NCBI GenBank assembly: GCA_032158295.1
Contig: CM063255.1
Coordinates: 18,993,094-19,057,093 of the forward strand
DNA from: Pycnopodia helianthoides
Taxonomy: Eukaryota > Echinodermata > Asteroidea > Forcipulatida > Asteriidae
Direction of reading: 5' to 3'
Length of the DNA stretch: 64,000 bases
In this document: positions 11,799-26,700 of the stretch, in pieces
Layout: each line of letters begins with the position of its first letter
How positions within the stretch are numbered: position 1 is the first letter of the stretch
Translations under genes and position numbers: made by a program
Notes under the pieces: model-generated
Told to the model about the DNA's origin: nothing
What the model saw: only the letters and a program-made list of their open reading frames with translations
The model's database searches: none

Positions 11799-14700
11799 GT
11801 ATGTAAGAAATGCAATATCGTTCTCAGGGGCGATCGATCTCGCCATGACATTTTTTTTCCCAGCATGCACTGCTCGCTCATAACCCCCTGGTATTGGTTA
11901 ATTAAACTGTGCCAGTATGGTTTGGTTTATGGTTTATTCAAAAACATTAAAAAACTCGCGGTCCAACGACCGAATTGCATTCTGAGTGTACAATTTTAAA
12001 AGACATTAAAATCACACCAAATATGGCACACAGTATATGGCATACTTTAATTAAGCCTGTGGCCGATCCACTCTTTCGGCGTTATCAAGTATGGTAGCCA
12101 GCAAAAGAGGCATCAAGTCAAAGAGTAACTGGTCCCCTCCCATTCTTCTTTGATCTTGTGACATGTCTAACTGTTTGCATTTTTGGGTTACCGTGTGAAA
12201 ACATGGTTAATTTTTTGGAATCACATCCAAATACTTAATTTGTACGTGCGTGTACTAAAGCGCCCTACAAGTGATCGAAAGTTTTTAACAAGGGTGTGCG
12301 CAGAGTAGTCACTTTTGGGAGCCAACCAGCGTTGTTTTTCAGCACATCCTTACCAGGGGTTAGCAGGTCTGGAATTGTACATGTACATGAAAGGCCACTG
12401 AGGCCATGGCCTCTGTTGCCCCTGGCCTTGGCCTTAGTGCCCCTTCAAAAGTCTCCAATAGACTTTAAGATTTTCCATTGGAAGTGCCCTTTACAAAATA
12501 AAAATGGCCTTGCCCTCTTTTAGGGACGAAATGCCAGGCCTGGGTGAGCGACGTTAGTTAGTCATCCGTGTTGGGTAAAACAAAATAATATTCTTTATCC
12601 CTGACGCAATTATTGCAGCCATTAAATTTGATAGGATCGGAACTGGCCTCTTCACTAGGCTTGCTCGGTGGTCTAGTGATAAGACATCCACTCTAGAATG
12701 GCAAAGGTCGCATTCTGCTAACAATCGGCCGGCCGGCCAGACCAACCAGCTGGGCTTGTTTATCAACAATGGAAAGGTCTATAGATAGATTCCTTATAAT
12801 AGGAAAAGTCTCTAGCCTCACTACATGTATAAAACACTGTAAAATGCTACTGTGTTTGATACCTTTGCAGTTTTTGTAAATGCCCCAAAACGTTTGATGA
12901 TGCCACATTTCAAACATATGTATCTGTTTATTTATAGTATAGGGTTGAACAGAGAAAAATTGACTAGAGCAGGATTTGAACCAACGACCTCCAGATTAAC
13001 GTACCGGCGCTCTACCAACTGAGCTATCTAGCCCTATATTGGCGGTCAATTTTTCTTTGTTCAACCCCATACTATTTGAAATTCACCCAGTCAGTTTCCC
13101 CTGTGGTTTATTACTTGATGTTTATTTATGTACAGAGCATTTTTAGTTCATTCCTGAAGTTTGATGGTATTCAATCAGAACAACATTGAATTGGACCTTT
13201 TGACTGGTGCACAAAATTTCACTATGGAATTCAACGACCCATTTGTTTTGTATGTCCGATGACGTCATGCTTCAACTTTTGCTCTGAAAGAGTACCAAAT
13301 AAAGTGACTTTTTACACCATTTTAGCGTGAGGTTACATACCTGTAATTTTTTCCCCACTTTCATGGGGACTCTATTTTGGGGGGAAAATGAGTGCAACAC
13401 AAAACTCATTTGGACCTTAGGAGCCCCTCTTTAAAACTAACTTAAAAACACTTTATCCAAAAACAACCTTTCAGATGCTTCCTCAGTTACGTTTTTTGTA
13501 ATTCCGTACGTTATCTGAAATCAGAAACATTTAGTTTAAGACCTGTCAACGGTTGTCAATTACACTCTGTTTCTGTACACCTCAGCATTGATAAAAAGCA
13601 CGGCAGCCATTTTGAGTGCATTTATCCGTGTTATTACAGCTCTGACTACGGCTCAAGGCGTACCCCGAACTCCCTCCTCAGTCCAGCGCTGCTCTAAATA
13701 TTCCGGCGTGAACTCGACGTGAACTTGCAACCTCTCTTTATATTTCCCACTATTGCCTTCCCCAGAGCCCCCAAAAAGGACAGTCACCGACGTAAAGGAG
13801 TTCATATAACTCTGCTCGCTTGTGTGCTGTCCTTAAAGAGAATAGTCCATCATTGGTTTTTGGTCGAATAAATCTCATTCTCATCTTCTAGGTTTCTCAA
13901 GAAACATATCATTAAAGGGATGGTACATCATTGGTTTTCTGGAAGAGTACGTTAATCCAATCCTCTAGTTTTCAAGAAAAATATCATAAATGGATTGGTA
14001 CATCATTGGTTGTTGGAAGAGTACATTTATTCCAATCCTCTAGTTTCAAGAATGTTTTTTGGTTTTTTTTTGGGGGGGGGGCTTCTTCAAATAGTTTATT
14101 CAAGATGGAAATATTTATCTTGAGGATTGGCTTTGGAAATTTATATTCGGTGAGCTTTTCACATGTGATTATGAATCCATACATTGTCTTTAAGTTGGAG
14201 GGACATGCACACCAGCTTCTAATGAACTTGTGCATTAATGTGTGGTCACAAACATCAACTACGTGTTATAAATGTCAAAGTGGATTATGAGAATAGCGGC
14301 GTCGTTGCGTGATACGAACGGACAATGATTGATCGCGGACGACGATTCCTGTGGGAAGGTTGAAATTGCTTTTTATTGCAATCCACAAAATATTTAGTAC
14401 CTCCGAAATGTTTTTGGTAATATAAGTCAGTAATTATATAGACGGTTATGGGGGTGTCTGATCACCATTTGGGGGAATCCCCTCATTATTTTGTGTTTGC
14501 TGTTTCTTTAATTAAAGCTACCCTCATTTTGGAAACCAATTATAATCAAATCAAATTATCATTTTGCAGAGGCATGACCTCGTTTCAAAACTTGGTTATA
14601 TTGTTCTTCTATCTTTCTGGTAATGAGAAAAATGGATCCTCAAAAGCGACTAGCACTGTGAGCCGTAGGTCTGAGGATACCTGCGTGGAGAAGATGTCGA

Positions 14701-17700
14701 TGAAATATTCAGTTTTCAGAGTGGGAGGAAAAGCCCCAAATGGGGGACTGACTTAAATGTATTATGCAGGATTGGTAGAGCTGACGAAATAGGCGCAGAC
14801 AGTGTTCATGTTTTTTGTGTGATCAACCGTATACATGGAGTAACAAACCTGTGTAAATATGGGCCTGGTCCCTTGTGCGAATCAGGAGTAAATAGCAACA
14901 AAAAACATGCATGATTTTCAGCATGTAAACACCTCGTCCTTAATTTTGATTGTAACAACCGAAATCAGCTGATTTCGTTTTAGTTTGTTTTTTTCAAATA
15001 CAAATTTCAAATTTGTTCAAATACAGTTTTCTGGAGTATGACTCATTTCAGATGTAAATGTTTCGCAGAAAAAAATGGTTCTAGTATGAACTTCATAATC
15101 AGTAAGGTCTCAGACCAAAATTAAACAATGATGTTTTGTTATCCTTACTAATCCTGTATAATACCTTTTATTGGTGCCAAATTTCATGGTTTCTGATTAC
15201 CGCGTAGTTCTGCGCATACGGCCCGTAGAATTACAAGCTGAACAGGGCACCGTAAGCGCAGAATTCCACTGTAATCAGAGCCCTGAAAATTGGACCCAAG
15301 TAATCACTCGAAACCCGATCCGTGCAAGGTTCAGATCCAAGTTGGGATTCGAACTGGGGTCCACGAAGGTGAAAGGCAGGGAAGAAACCATTAAAACATA
15401 TTCACAAAAGTTTATCATCGATCATTTGTTTTAAAAAGGTAGTTCAGATCTTGCTTTTTGCAAAGGAATAGTCTGTTAGCGTCTCTACATTATTGATAAA
15501 AGTGATTTAAAAAGAAATTTGATTTGGATCAATTTGAATACAATGTACCCATTCTATGTACCTCCGACAATGGGGGGAACAATTTACTTTCAATCGATCA
15601 AGTGTGGATGCTTTTGATAATGGGTCTTGAATGTTCTTGTTGCCACAGTAACGGCAGATCACTTACCCATCACAGGCGTAAGCCTGCAACGATTGTTTTG
15701 TTTGTAGGGTTCATTTGACACGGATGACGAGGTTTTATAAGTAGTCCCCTGGTTGCCATGGAAACTGGTGATAAAACTTCCCCTTCCTCATCCATTATGT
15801 AGTGGTAAATTACAGCCCGTGCTTGAGCAGTCATCGTCGCCTCACAATAATTTTTTTTTTTTTTGTAGTGACCTCCGTGTGAAAGTATTCACTACGTTAT
15901 CTTTTATGCTGTGAAAAAAAACTGTTCAAAAGTTGTTTCGTGTTTATTGTTTTTTAAAACATGAATTAACCCTACGGCTGACTTCATGATTCTTGTTAGA
16001 TGATGTCCACAAAGTCACCAGAATGTGTTTCATGTATTAGACCTTTCACTTATGTTTGTTCAATCTCATTTTTGGGGGAAAGGGGGGAAGGTTAGTGGGG
16101 CAAGAGCTTGTGCTGTGAGAAAACTGTTCAAAAGTTGTTGTTTTGTTTTATAAAACATGAGTTTGCCCTACGGCTGTCTCCTGGACGGTTTACAACCTGT
16201 AAACTTCATGAGTCTTGTTACATGTTGTCCACAAAGTTGCAAATTGTTTTCTTCTTCTTCATGTATCATACTTTTCTCTTATACTTGTTCAATCCCTCTT
16301 TGGGGACGGGGGGGGGGGGGGGGGGATGGGGCAAGGGTTTTGTCTGACTTTAGTTCTTACAGGCTGGGTTAGCATTACCCCCCCCCCCCAAAAAAAAAAA
16401 AAAACCTTGAATGTAATAGCTTTTACTTTGACTGTATTTTCACTGTAGCTTTCTCTGTCATGTCTGTGTGCGTCGATGATTAACGACTTTAAGAAAGTTT
16501 TATATCTGAAATCTGAATGTTGGGAGGTGTGATTGTTGTCTGTTTTTACAGTCATCCGAATTGGCGGCTACAGCTATGGCTACGTCTGCTGCTAAGGGTG
16601 TTACTTGGGATGTCCTATACTTCAAGTCGTGATGGCCTGGAAATCTAGCCGTAGCCATAGCTGTAGCCGCTAACTCGGACACGGTCCAAGGTGTAATAAT
16701 CTCTCAGAGTTGTGGTGGTTCTGGACAGAACCAGTTCTGAAAAGAACCAGTGGTTTGACAACTCCTATATTTTTTGTAGTCTTATTAATGTTATTTGGTT
16801 TTTACCGAGACACCGATGTATGTAAAGCGCTGTTTACTCAGCACTTTCCCGAGTTCTGTGAAAAAAAAACAAATCCACAGGCATGTTCAACAGAAAGTGC
16901 TTTACATACATCAGTGTTAGGGTAAAGACCAAATAAAATTCTTTATCATCAATGCAAATTCATCATCTTATTAATGTTGTTTGTAATCTTGTTTTGACCT
17001 GTACAGGTGATGAAGTACTCTCCTGGAACGGACAAAACTTACAGGGGAAAGATTTCAATGAAGTGTATACCGTTATCTTTGAGTCGAAGAGTGAGCCCCA
17101 GGTGGAGCTGTATGTGGCTAGGCCAATGGGGTAAGATCAACACCAGGGCCCAATTTCATAAAGCTGTTAAGCAGAAATTACTGCTTGACAAATTTCTTTG
17201 CTAAGCAAAATTTAGTGGGGCACCAGTCACAACAATGCAAACTTAATGTAACTGTGGCTGGTATTCTGTTTCTGCTAAGCAATACTTTTTGGTGCTTACC
17301 AAGTTTTTTGTGCTTACAGGCTTAATGAAATTGGGCCCAGTTCTCTTTTTAAAAAAGAAGTCAATTTAGTCATTTATATCTTGTAGTTTCCATGTGAACT
17401 TGTTTAAAGGGAAGGTACAGGATTGGTAATCACCGTAAAAATTTATGGCCATAAAAACTGACTTGGTTAGAAGTACAGCAGCCTCCGATAGTATAAAGCA
17501 TTTTGAGAAATATTTCAATTCAAAATAATGTGTACATGGAAAAGATTTCCCCCAAGATTTGAATCTGAGAAACGTTTCTCAGAAAATAGGTATTCCTATT
17601 AGGGATTATTCTTTATGCGTGGACATATTCGCTGGGGACTTTGTATAATTTTAACCAGCTTTGACGAAACTTTTGAAACCAAATTTGTGTACATTTCAAA

Positions 17701-20700
17701 TTTGTATTGATGTGTTTTTTCAGAAGTGACACCGACCAGACGACAAGGGAAAAGATCGCCCAGCAATTCCGATCCAATCGGCCAGATTCTATCACTAAGC
17801 GATCAAGTCAAAGTAAGAATTTTTGTCCCTCAACCAGCACACTGTACTAAACACCTGCTAAAGTACTAGTGGGTTACCGGTCAGAATGCTGTACAAAGTA
17901 AATTGTTTTTCGTGACTGGTTCTCTGCTGGACTTCGCTCACCAAATAATGATAAAATCTTCTCTTCAACACCCATAAAAAATAGGAGTTCTTGATCTTCA
18001 GTGGAATTCAATTTGCAAACCTTAGTCATGGATACCACCAAACTGAATTCAAAATTTCTACCATTAAACTAATTAAAATGTCCAACTTTTCATGTTTTGT
18101 AGAAAGTCACAAACAATATTGAGACACATTTTGAAGATCAACTTGAACGAAATTAACAATATTGGTCTTTTGTTGTAGAAAGGTAAACAAGTGCGTAATG
18201 ACAAAGATAAACAACCTTTATCCATTGGCGGTTTTTAAATGCTGGTTTTCTGAGGCACTGGTACTTCAGCTTGTTCAGTGTTGACTTCACATTGCATTTG
18301 ATGGGCCTTTCCTGGGAACCATGCAGGGTGCCACACTAGTTCAAAAATCAAAGGGGGGGGGCTAGTTTTTCCGAAAAATTTTCACCAAAATTACAGGGAG
18401 GAAAAGTTCACACTAATGACCAAATAATAACTTTCAAATTGATGTTTAAAGCTGGGCCAAATTTTATGGCTCTGCTTACTGTAAGCAGAGAATTGGCGCT
18501 TACATCAAGCGTAGTTCACAGATCAGCAGGGAATTTTTGCTTGTGTGCATGCGTACTCCACGTTACTAGGCATTCTACGCTTACACAGCTAGCGCAAAAT
18601 TTTGGCGCTTGCACAGTAAGCGGAGAATGGTGATCGCAAGCGCAGAATTCGTCGGTCAGTGCAGCCGTGAAATTGGGCCCCAGATGTGACCATGTTTTGT
18701 TTCTCTACTGTAATTGCCGAGTCTATTACCTTGTAAGATGTGTAGGTGTTTCTGTTTGTGCCTGTACAGGCTCCAGTGGCTATGAGTCCACAACGAAACA
18801 CAAAGAAGAAGAAGAAATACCACCTCAGGTACGACATAAGAGACCATCGGTCACAATCACATCACCCGGTAGCCCTGGCATGACCAGACGTAACGGATCA
18901 CCCTTGGTTCATGGAGAGCTGCAGGTATGTCCTGATTCAAAATTAGAGAATCTTCAAAATGCTAAGCATTGTTGCCCTTAACCTCTTCACATTGGTATTT
19001 CAAATAATTGTTCGTGCCCACCCGCGTTATTATGTTTCAGAACTTTTTGGAGCTTGTTGAGTAATTGGTTTCCTTGAAAATATTGTTTCCACAATGAAAC
19101 CCTGACTTGAGAAAGGAAAGACAACAGCGGTTCTCATAATTAGTTTTGTGATTTGATGTTGTTATGTGAGAAAACTGAGCAGGTACTCACTGTGGTATGC
19201 TGGAATCTTGGAACGTTCGGACCTAATATAATGACGAACAGCGGTGGCAGCCTGTTCATTCTTGTATGCCACATTTGTACAACAACAGGACAAATGTCTG
19301 GAATTGGGGGTTAAACAGTAACCCCCAGAAAGGGGATACTACAAGGCATGTTTTCCAGAACCTGGTGTCCCTCTTTGTATGGGTGACACAAAGCTTCGCA
19401 TGGAAGGTGCATGCCTGTGCATGCTACACTTGAAAGTCCGGGTTGATATTTCCATCAGCCGTCCGGCCGCCAGCACAAAATTTAGGGTTCTCCCAAGTTA
19501 TTTAAAATTGACAGTGGCTGCTGAGTGCGCTGCAGCACCTTGTAAACCCTTATAAGGTGCTACATAAACTGGTCTTATAATTCAATAAATTAAAAACCTG
19601 TCTTAAAATGTTTCTGTTTGTTCAAGGGCCTTGAGGATCTTTGGTAGATTCGTGCGCTATACAAGACTATATATTAATAATTATCACCATAGTGATTTGT
19701 AGTGTGACATTCACACTTTGCTTAGCAATTAAGATTGATTCACCCGTAAGATCAATCTTAGCTCTTTGTTAAATCAAGCCATGGGGCCGAATTTCACAAA
19801 GAGCCAAGACTGATCTTAGCCACAGTTAAAAGAGCGCCAACGGTACAAGATGGGGAACTCTGGCTGAAATGTGAAAATGTGCACTGGACGCCATTTCAGC
19901 AAGCAACTCTATTGATGCAGCAATAAATCAGTGCAGACAATGACAATTGCAGGCATGCAACTTTTCCTCGGATTAGCTGATTTCCTCTTTTTTTATTCTC
20001 AGTTTTACCGTTCAAAATTGAAAAATACTGTACAAAATCATTGAAATTTTGTAGTTTCCTCTTTTTTGGTGAAGTTACAGTTGCATGCCTGCCATTGCTG
20101 TCAACGATATAACAAAACATTTGCTTGATGAAATGGCGCCTTTGGGTATTTCATGTTCCAACAATAGATAGAGCTCCAGTAACTCATCTTGCGCCTTCAG
20201 CGCTCTATAATCATTGATCTTAACTATGTATCAATCTTAACCACTTCACGTCTGTATTTTTAAAAAGGAAAATAGTACTTTAACTCCCTCCCTCCTTAGC
20301 CCCATACGCCCTTGATTGAATTCTGTTAAGGAATATTTTGTGCTTTTAAAGTAGCTATTGAGTTATACGTGTAGTCTTGGTACTGAAAACTAAACCTAAG
20401 TATCGTGCTCCAATCTGAGATGTGAATCGTTTGATACTATACTGAACGACCCCAGTCCCAGCGAGCTACTACAACTTCTGTTTTGAGTGAAACTGTGCTT
20501 GACATCTTCATGACAGGCAATAGCAAGAGATTCCTTGCATCGGTCGCTCTATCACGGAGGTCGAACAATGGAAAGGTGCACGCATGTACGCACCGCGCAC
20601 AACTCTCATTCAATGATAGGTTTTATTGGCAGCATATTGTCCCATAGCACCTTGTAAACCATTACATGGTGCTATGTAAAGGAATAGGTCTAATACTTCA

Positions 20701-23700
20701 AAAAACGTAGCTCCACAATACCTTGCAGAAAAATACTGAATGTTGAAGCGCCTTGAGCGTCACTGAGTGACGGATATGAGCATTATATAAGAAGCTATTG
20801 TTGTTATATTATCCATCACGGAGGTCGAACATAAGAAAGATGCATGCATGTACGCGATGCGCACAACTCTCATTCAATGATAGGTCTTCATTGACCTGAG
20901 CCCTCCACTTCGGCAGTTGGATAGAAGGAATGAGCTCTTGTTTGATTTGTCTTGATTTCAGATGAAGTTGTGGTACGACAATGGCAGCTACCAAATAGGT
21001 GTAACAATACTCAGTATACAAGGTCTGCAGCCGAGAGAGAAGACGGGAGATCTTCGGAATCCCTATATTAAGATGTACCTACTTCCAGATAGGAGGTAAG
21101 AAGTGCAGCCAGTCTTAGCCAAGAAATGTTTGGTCCCTATATTAAGATGTACCTGCTTCCAGATAGGAGGTAAGAAGTGCAGCCAGTCTTAGCCAAGAAA
21201 TGTTTGGTCCCTATATTAAGATGTACCTACTTCCAGATAGGAGGTAAGAAGTGCAGCCAGTCTTATCCAAGAAATGTTTGGTCCCTATATTAAGATGTAC
21301 ATGTACCTACTTCCAGATAGGAGGTAAGAAGTGCAGCCAGTCTTAGCCAAGAAATGTTTGGTCCCTATATTAAGATGTACATGTACCTACTTCCAGATAG
21401 GAGGTAAGAAGCGCAGCCAGTCTTAGCCAAGAAATGTTTGGCCCCTATATTAAGATGTACATGTACCTACTTCCAGATAGGAGGTAAGAAGTGCAGCCAG
21501 TCTTAGCCAAGAAATGTTTGGTCCCTATATTAAGATGTACATGTACCTACTTCCAGATAGGAGGTAAGAAGTGCAGCCAGTCTTAGCCAAGAAATGTTTG
21601 GTCCCTATATTAAGATGTACATGTACCTACTTCCAGATAGGAGGTAAGAAGTGCAGCCAGTCTTAGCCAAGAAATGTTTGGTCCCTATATTAAGATGTAC
21701 CTACTTCCAGATAGGAGGTAAGAAGCGCAGCCAGTCTTATCCAAGAAATGTTTGGTCCCTATATTAAGATGTACATGTACCTACTTCCAGATAGGAGGTA
21801 AGAAGTGCAGCCAGTCTTAGCCAAGAAATGTTTGGTCCCTATATTAAGATGTACATGTACCTACTTCCAGATAGGAGGTAAGAAGCGCAGCCAGTCTTAT
21901 CCAAGAAATGTCTTGGTCACAGAATGGCGTTTCGTTGCCCGAGCGGTCAAGCGCACTGGACTCGAGCTCTGGTGTTTCTGGGCCCAATTTCATAGAGCTG
22001 CTTAAGCAGAAAATATTACTTAACAATGTTTTGCTTAGCAGAAATGAGCAGGATACCAGTCACAAATTGTACATGTGACATGGTAGTTTGGCTGGTAACC
22101 TTATTCTGCTAAGCATAATTTTGTTGTGCTTAGCTAGTTTTTGTGCTTAAGCAGCTCTATGAAATTGGGCCCTGATCAGCAGAGTGTGGATTCTGGACGG
22201 TCAAGCGCACCAGACTCAAGCTCTGGTGTTTCTGACCAGCAGAGTGTGGGTTCGAGTCCCGGTCTTTACACTCATGCCCGTAAGCAAGAACAAGTGTGTC
22301 GTATTTCTGTTATTCTTGACTTTTTTGCTTTATCCTGTTTCCATAGTGATGAGAGTAAAAGACGCACTAAGACTCTCCACAAAACCCTAAATCCCAAGTG
22401 GAACCAGACCTTCCTGTATGGACCGCTCAAGAGGTCAGAGTTCAAAGGTAACACACTGGAGGTCACCGTCTGGGACTTTGAACACTATGGTGCTAAAGAA
22501 TTTATGGGGGAGGTGAGTAGTTTTCCTTCTTTAGTTTCTGCTTGTGCAGAGGTTTTATGTATTAAAGAAGAAGGACTGAGCTTGGCTGTACCTAACATTT
22601 CACCTGCACCTTATAATTTCACAGTCACCCTGGAACTTCACACTGACTCTATAATTTCACATCTACCCTACAAGGGCAATTACTAAAGTTAGACCCGAAC
22701 CGGTTTAACTTCATGAGCAGCGGGGGGTGGTCGTAAAAATAAAACTACCTTGCGTTCATACAGCTCAAAGTTAAACCCGATACGGTTTTAAGAGGTCAAA
22801 CAGCACCGTGACCCAACACAACAACATCCGCTACATTTACATAAAACCCTGCATTTACATAAACAAGCGTATACAAAAGACGCTAGCTTTCATAATTTAT
22901 GGCGTGATATGCAACATGTCCTGGGTCACCGGTCACCGGTGAGGACTTAAAACTGGATGTAGTTAACTTTAGTCTGTCCACACACCGTGCTAAAAGATAA
23001 ACCCGAAGTGGTTTAGCGTTAGACCACCCTCGCCGGCCGATTTAACTCATTCGAGTTCAACTCGAATCGGTTAAGTTCTAAGAGCGTTCAGACACACAAA
23101 GTTAAACCCGAATGAGTTAAAACTGCCTTAAAGCCGACCCTAGTGCTGTGTCTGAACGACCTCAAGTTCACCTTGACTCTGTAATTTCACACAGCCCCGT
23201 AAATTTCACCCTAGCCTTGGAACTTCTACCTGGTCATGGAGGTGATTGCCTTGGTGCATTGGTGCATTGTTTCGGAGGCACGTTGATGTTTTATGGCCCC
23301 CCCCCCCCCCAGTGAAGCAAGCTGAAGGGAATATAGTATTTGCCTTGTTTGATGACAGGAATGCTCTATTGGGCCTAGCAGAAAGAAAACACAAAATGTG
23401 GAAGTCACAAATTATGTAGTTGAGGCCTAGAAAGCTGAGCCTAGGGCCGTGTCCGAATTAGCGGCTACAGCTACGGCTACGGCTAGATTTCCGCGTCATC
23501 ATGCGTTGAAGTATAGGACGGCCTTAGCAACACCCATAGCAACAGTCGTAGCCCTAGCCGTAGCCGTCATTTCGGATACGGCCTTAGATTGAGACTTGGA
23601 CTGTATCCCAATTGGTGGCTACAGCTACGGCTGTGACTGTTGCTAATCCGGAGGTCTAAGGTTCAACTCCCACTCTAGTAAATTTTTCTTTGTTCAACCC

Positions 23701-26700
23701 ACAATTATTTAAAATTGACCAAGTAAGTTTTTCTTGTGGTTTATCACCTTATATTGTTTTTATCTTCTAACAGGTTATGTTAAATCTTGAGAACTCCCCA
23801 TTGGACGATGAGCCTCACTTGTACGCACTCCGCAGCCACAATAAGCAAGTCCCTCTTCCCTTGGCTTCCCCGGTACCCGCCCGCCATCAGATGAAACACT
23901 CACATCGTAACAGCGACACAGGGAGCAGGGAGCAGCTGTCATCACCAGCCTCCGTCGGCCGAGTCACAGATAGTGAGTTCTCGGACTACGACGATGGTAT
24001 CGGTGTTGTTACAGGTGAGGATACATGTATGTCCTTAGAATGGTTACAGTTGGGCTTGAGGTAATTAAGAAAAACTTTAATTCGTTGAGTTTGTAAGTAG
24101 TTGATCATTAACCATACCCATAAGGCGTTCTCTTTCTAGCACTTTTCTAGTCTTTAGAAGCGCCCCCATGCGGTAAAAAATATGGTCAGTTGTGACATAG
24201 GGAAATTCACTTCGCTTTTGCGTTTCACTGAGCAAGAACCAGGCTTTACAAGTACTACTAACCATTGATGTATAATTTTAAATCCACTTCTTGACTTCTT
24301 GACTTCCTTGACTTCCTTGACTTCCTTGACTTCAGAAAAATACATTTTATTATTATTATATATTCCTGGTAATGAAACCAAGGATGCCTCATAAGTGAAC
24401 TAAATCACTGTAGCTCATAAGCCTGAGGAAACTTGTAAACAAGGGTGCTTGCTACGTGAACCAGAAACACTGAGGTTAACCCCTACTCTTCCACAATAAG
24501 TGTTATGGGTCTTTACTTGTGCTACCATTCTTAACATGGGACTTACTGCTTAATGTCCCATCCGAAGGACAAAGTAACTATATTTTCTTAATCCCCTGCA
24601 ATTTGTTAATACATTTTGCTTTGTATGCCACCATGCCTGTGGTTTGTGGTTTTGTGACCGTGTAGACTGGCTGCATAGTGTTCCATTGTATAGCCTGGTC
24701 GATCCTGGAAAGTTTGTTCACATCTGCTTCTCTTACTGATCTCACTGTTTGAATTGGAATCGGTAGAAACTTTAAACGGTTAATCGGAAGTCACAAGCTC
24801 CAGTTAACAGTTAACGAAAATACATATAGATGCACACAGGCCTGGAATTTCGTCTTTGAGAGGGCAAGGCCATTTTCGCATGGGGTACTTCTATTGAAAA
24901 ATCTTTAAGTCTATGAGAAACCTTTGAAGAGGCACCAACGCCAAGACCAGGGGCAAACAGAGGTCATGGCCTCATGTGACCTCCGTCTAATTCCAGGCCT
25001 GTGCACAACAAAGGGTGAAAATTCGTGCCAAACTTCCTGAAAGTGCCCCGCTGAATTACAAACAAAATGGTGGCCATTGAGAAAGTTTTTCGTCGTGACG
25101 TCATGCACCTCGGTCAGCCCCTAGTGACCCGCTCCACAAGGAGGGCACTTGGGGCTGACCCGGGTGAGCCCCGAGAATGACGTCAAAGCTATTCGAACGC
25201 ACCGGGGGAAGACCTGGGTCGACCTGGGGAAGCTAATCGAACGCACCCAAAGTAATTGTACAAGATTCAACAACACTAGACTCAGGTGTATTTTGACTTT
25301 GACTGGCTGGTTGGCTCTCCTTTGCTAGGCTTACCCATGGCTATTGCTACCAGACTGACACACTTTTGATGCATTAAAATTCTATTGATCCTAAATCTTT
25401 CAAATAGGACTTTTACAAAGCGCTGTTTTTCTTAACTTCCAGTAAACTTGTTCTGCTAATTTGAAGTAACTAACACAAACCAAAACCTCAAGGTTGATTG
25501 TCTTGCTGTAACTTTCCCTGGTTCCAGTCTAATACACGCCCTTTCTAACTTTCCGTCTCCATCCCCATGACATCATAACTGGTACCCTCCCTGATCTAAC
25601 CTCATTTAATATCTGCACCATATCATAGGGTCATCCGTTGTTGGCGTCGGTGATGGCGCCTCTTCGCTAGGTGAGCGTTGCCGCACGCCACCAGTGAACG
25701 AAGGTGACTAGCCAATCAGATTGTGGCACCTGACCCCTAACCCTAACTCTCACATCTAGATTAGAAATCCCAAACTAATTCCATGTCTTCCCATTTTGTT
25801 GCATCAACGCTATTCTTTTCTGACATTGGTAACCAGTGTTTATGATATCATACCCAATATTGTTTCAATTATGGTAAAGTATCTTGCTCAAGGACACCAG
25901 TGCCATGACTGGGACTCGAATCCACACTCTGCCGATCAGACCAGAGCGTGAGTCCGGTGCTCTAAACCGCTCGGCCATGACATGGCACAATCTGTTCATA
26001 TCCAACTTTATAGTCTCTGAAGTTTGGTGTCGGGGTTTGTGTAGTACCAAAAGTCAATTACATACATGATGTGTTCTACTTGGTTATAATTCATACCATG
26101 GCACTGAACTCAAGTTCACACACACGCAGATGGTATCATGGGCATAGGGGAGTAAAACTGTCATTCAGTTCTCAGATCTAGGATATCACAATTTGTGCCT
26201 ATTGCTGGTTCCTGCTGAAAGTGCTAACAATCACCAAAACACACACTGCCACTTTGTACTCTAGGGTTGGGACATTTAACCAGTAAATTGTTAAACCATA
26301 AAATAATGTTAAAATCCTTTTATAAATTGCCTTAACTGTTGAACGACGTCGACACTAAAAAGGGAAACAAAAAACAACAAGGAAGAACAACTAACAAAAA
26401 TAATAATTGGAACTTTCATTTTTTTTTTTTTATGTTAGCCCCAGATGCTGTGTAGGTAGATTGATTGACATTTTGTTGGTTGATCTGCCTTTTCTTAATC
26501 CTGTACAATTTGTTATACATTTGACTTTGTAAGCAACCCCACCTGTGGTTTGTGGACTGTGAAGACTGGCCACATAGTGTCCTATTATCAATCCTGGTCG
26601 ATCCTGGAAAGTTTGTTCACATCTGCTTTTTTGTTATTGATCTCACAGTTTGGATTGGAATTGGTAGAATTGAAAAACGGTTCACTGGAAGTCACAAGTT

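Noticed and set aside
22141..22340. N-terminal extension of the second C2A exon by reading through its acceptor
   Set aside because: The extension is SINE and MITE sequence. The CCATAG acceptor at 22346 gives the exact phase and the conserved C2A continuation.
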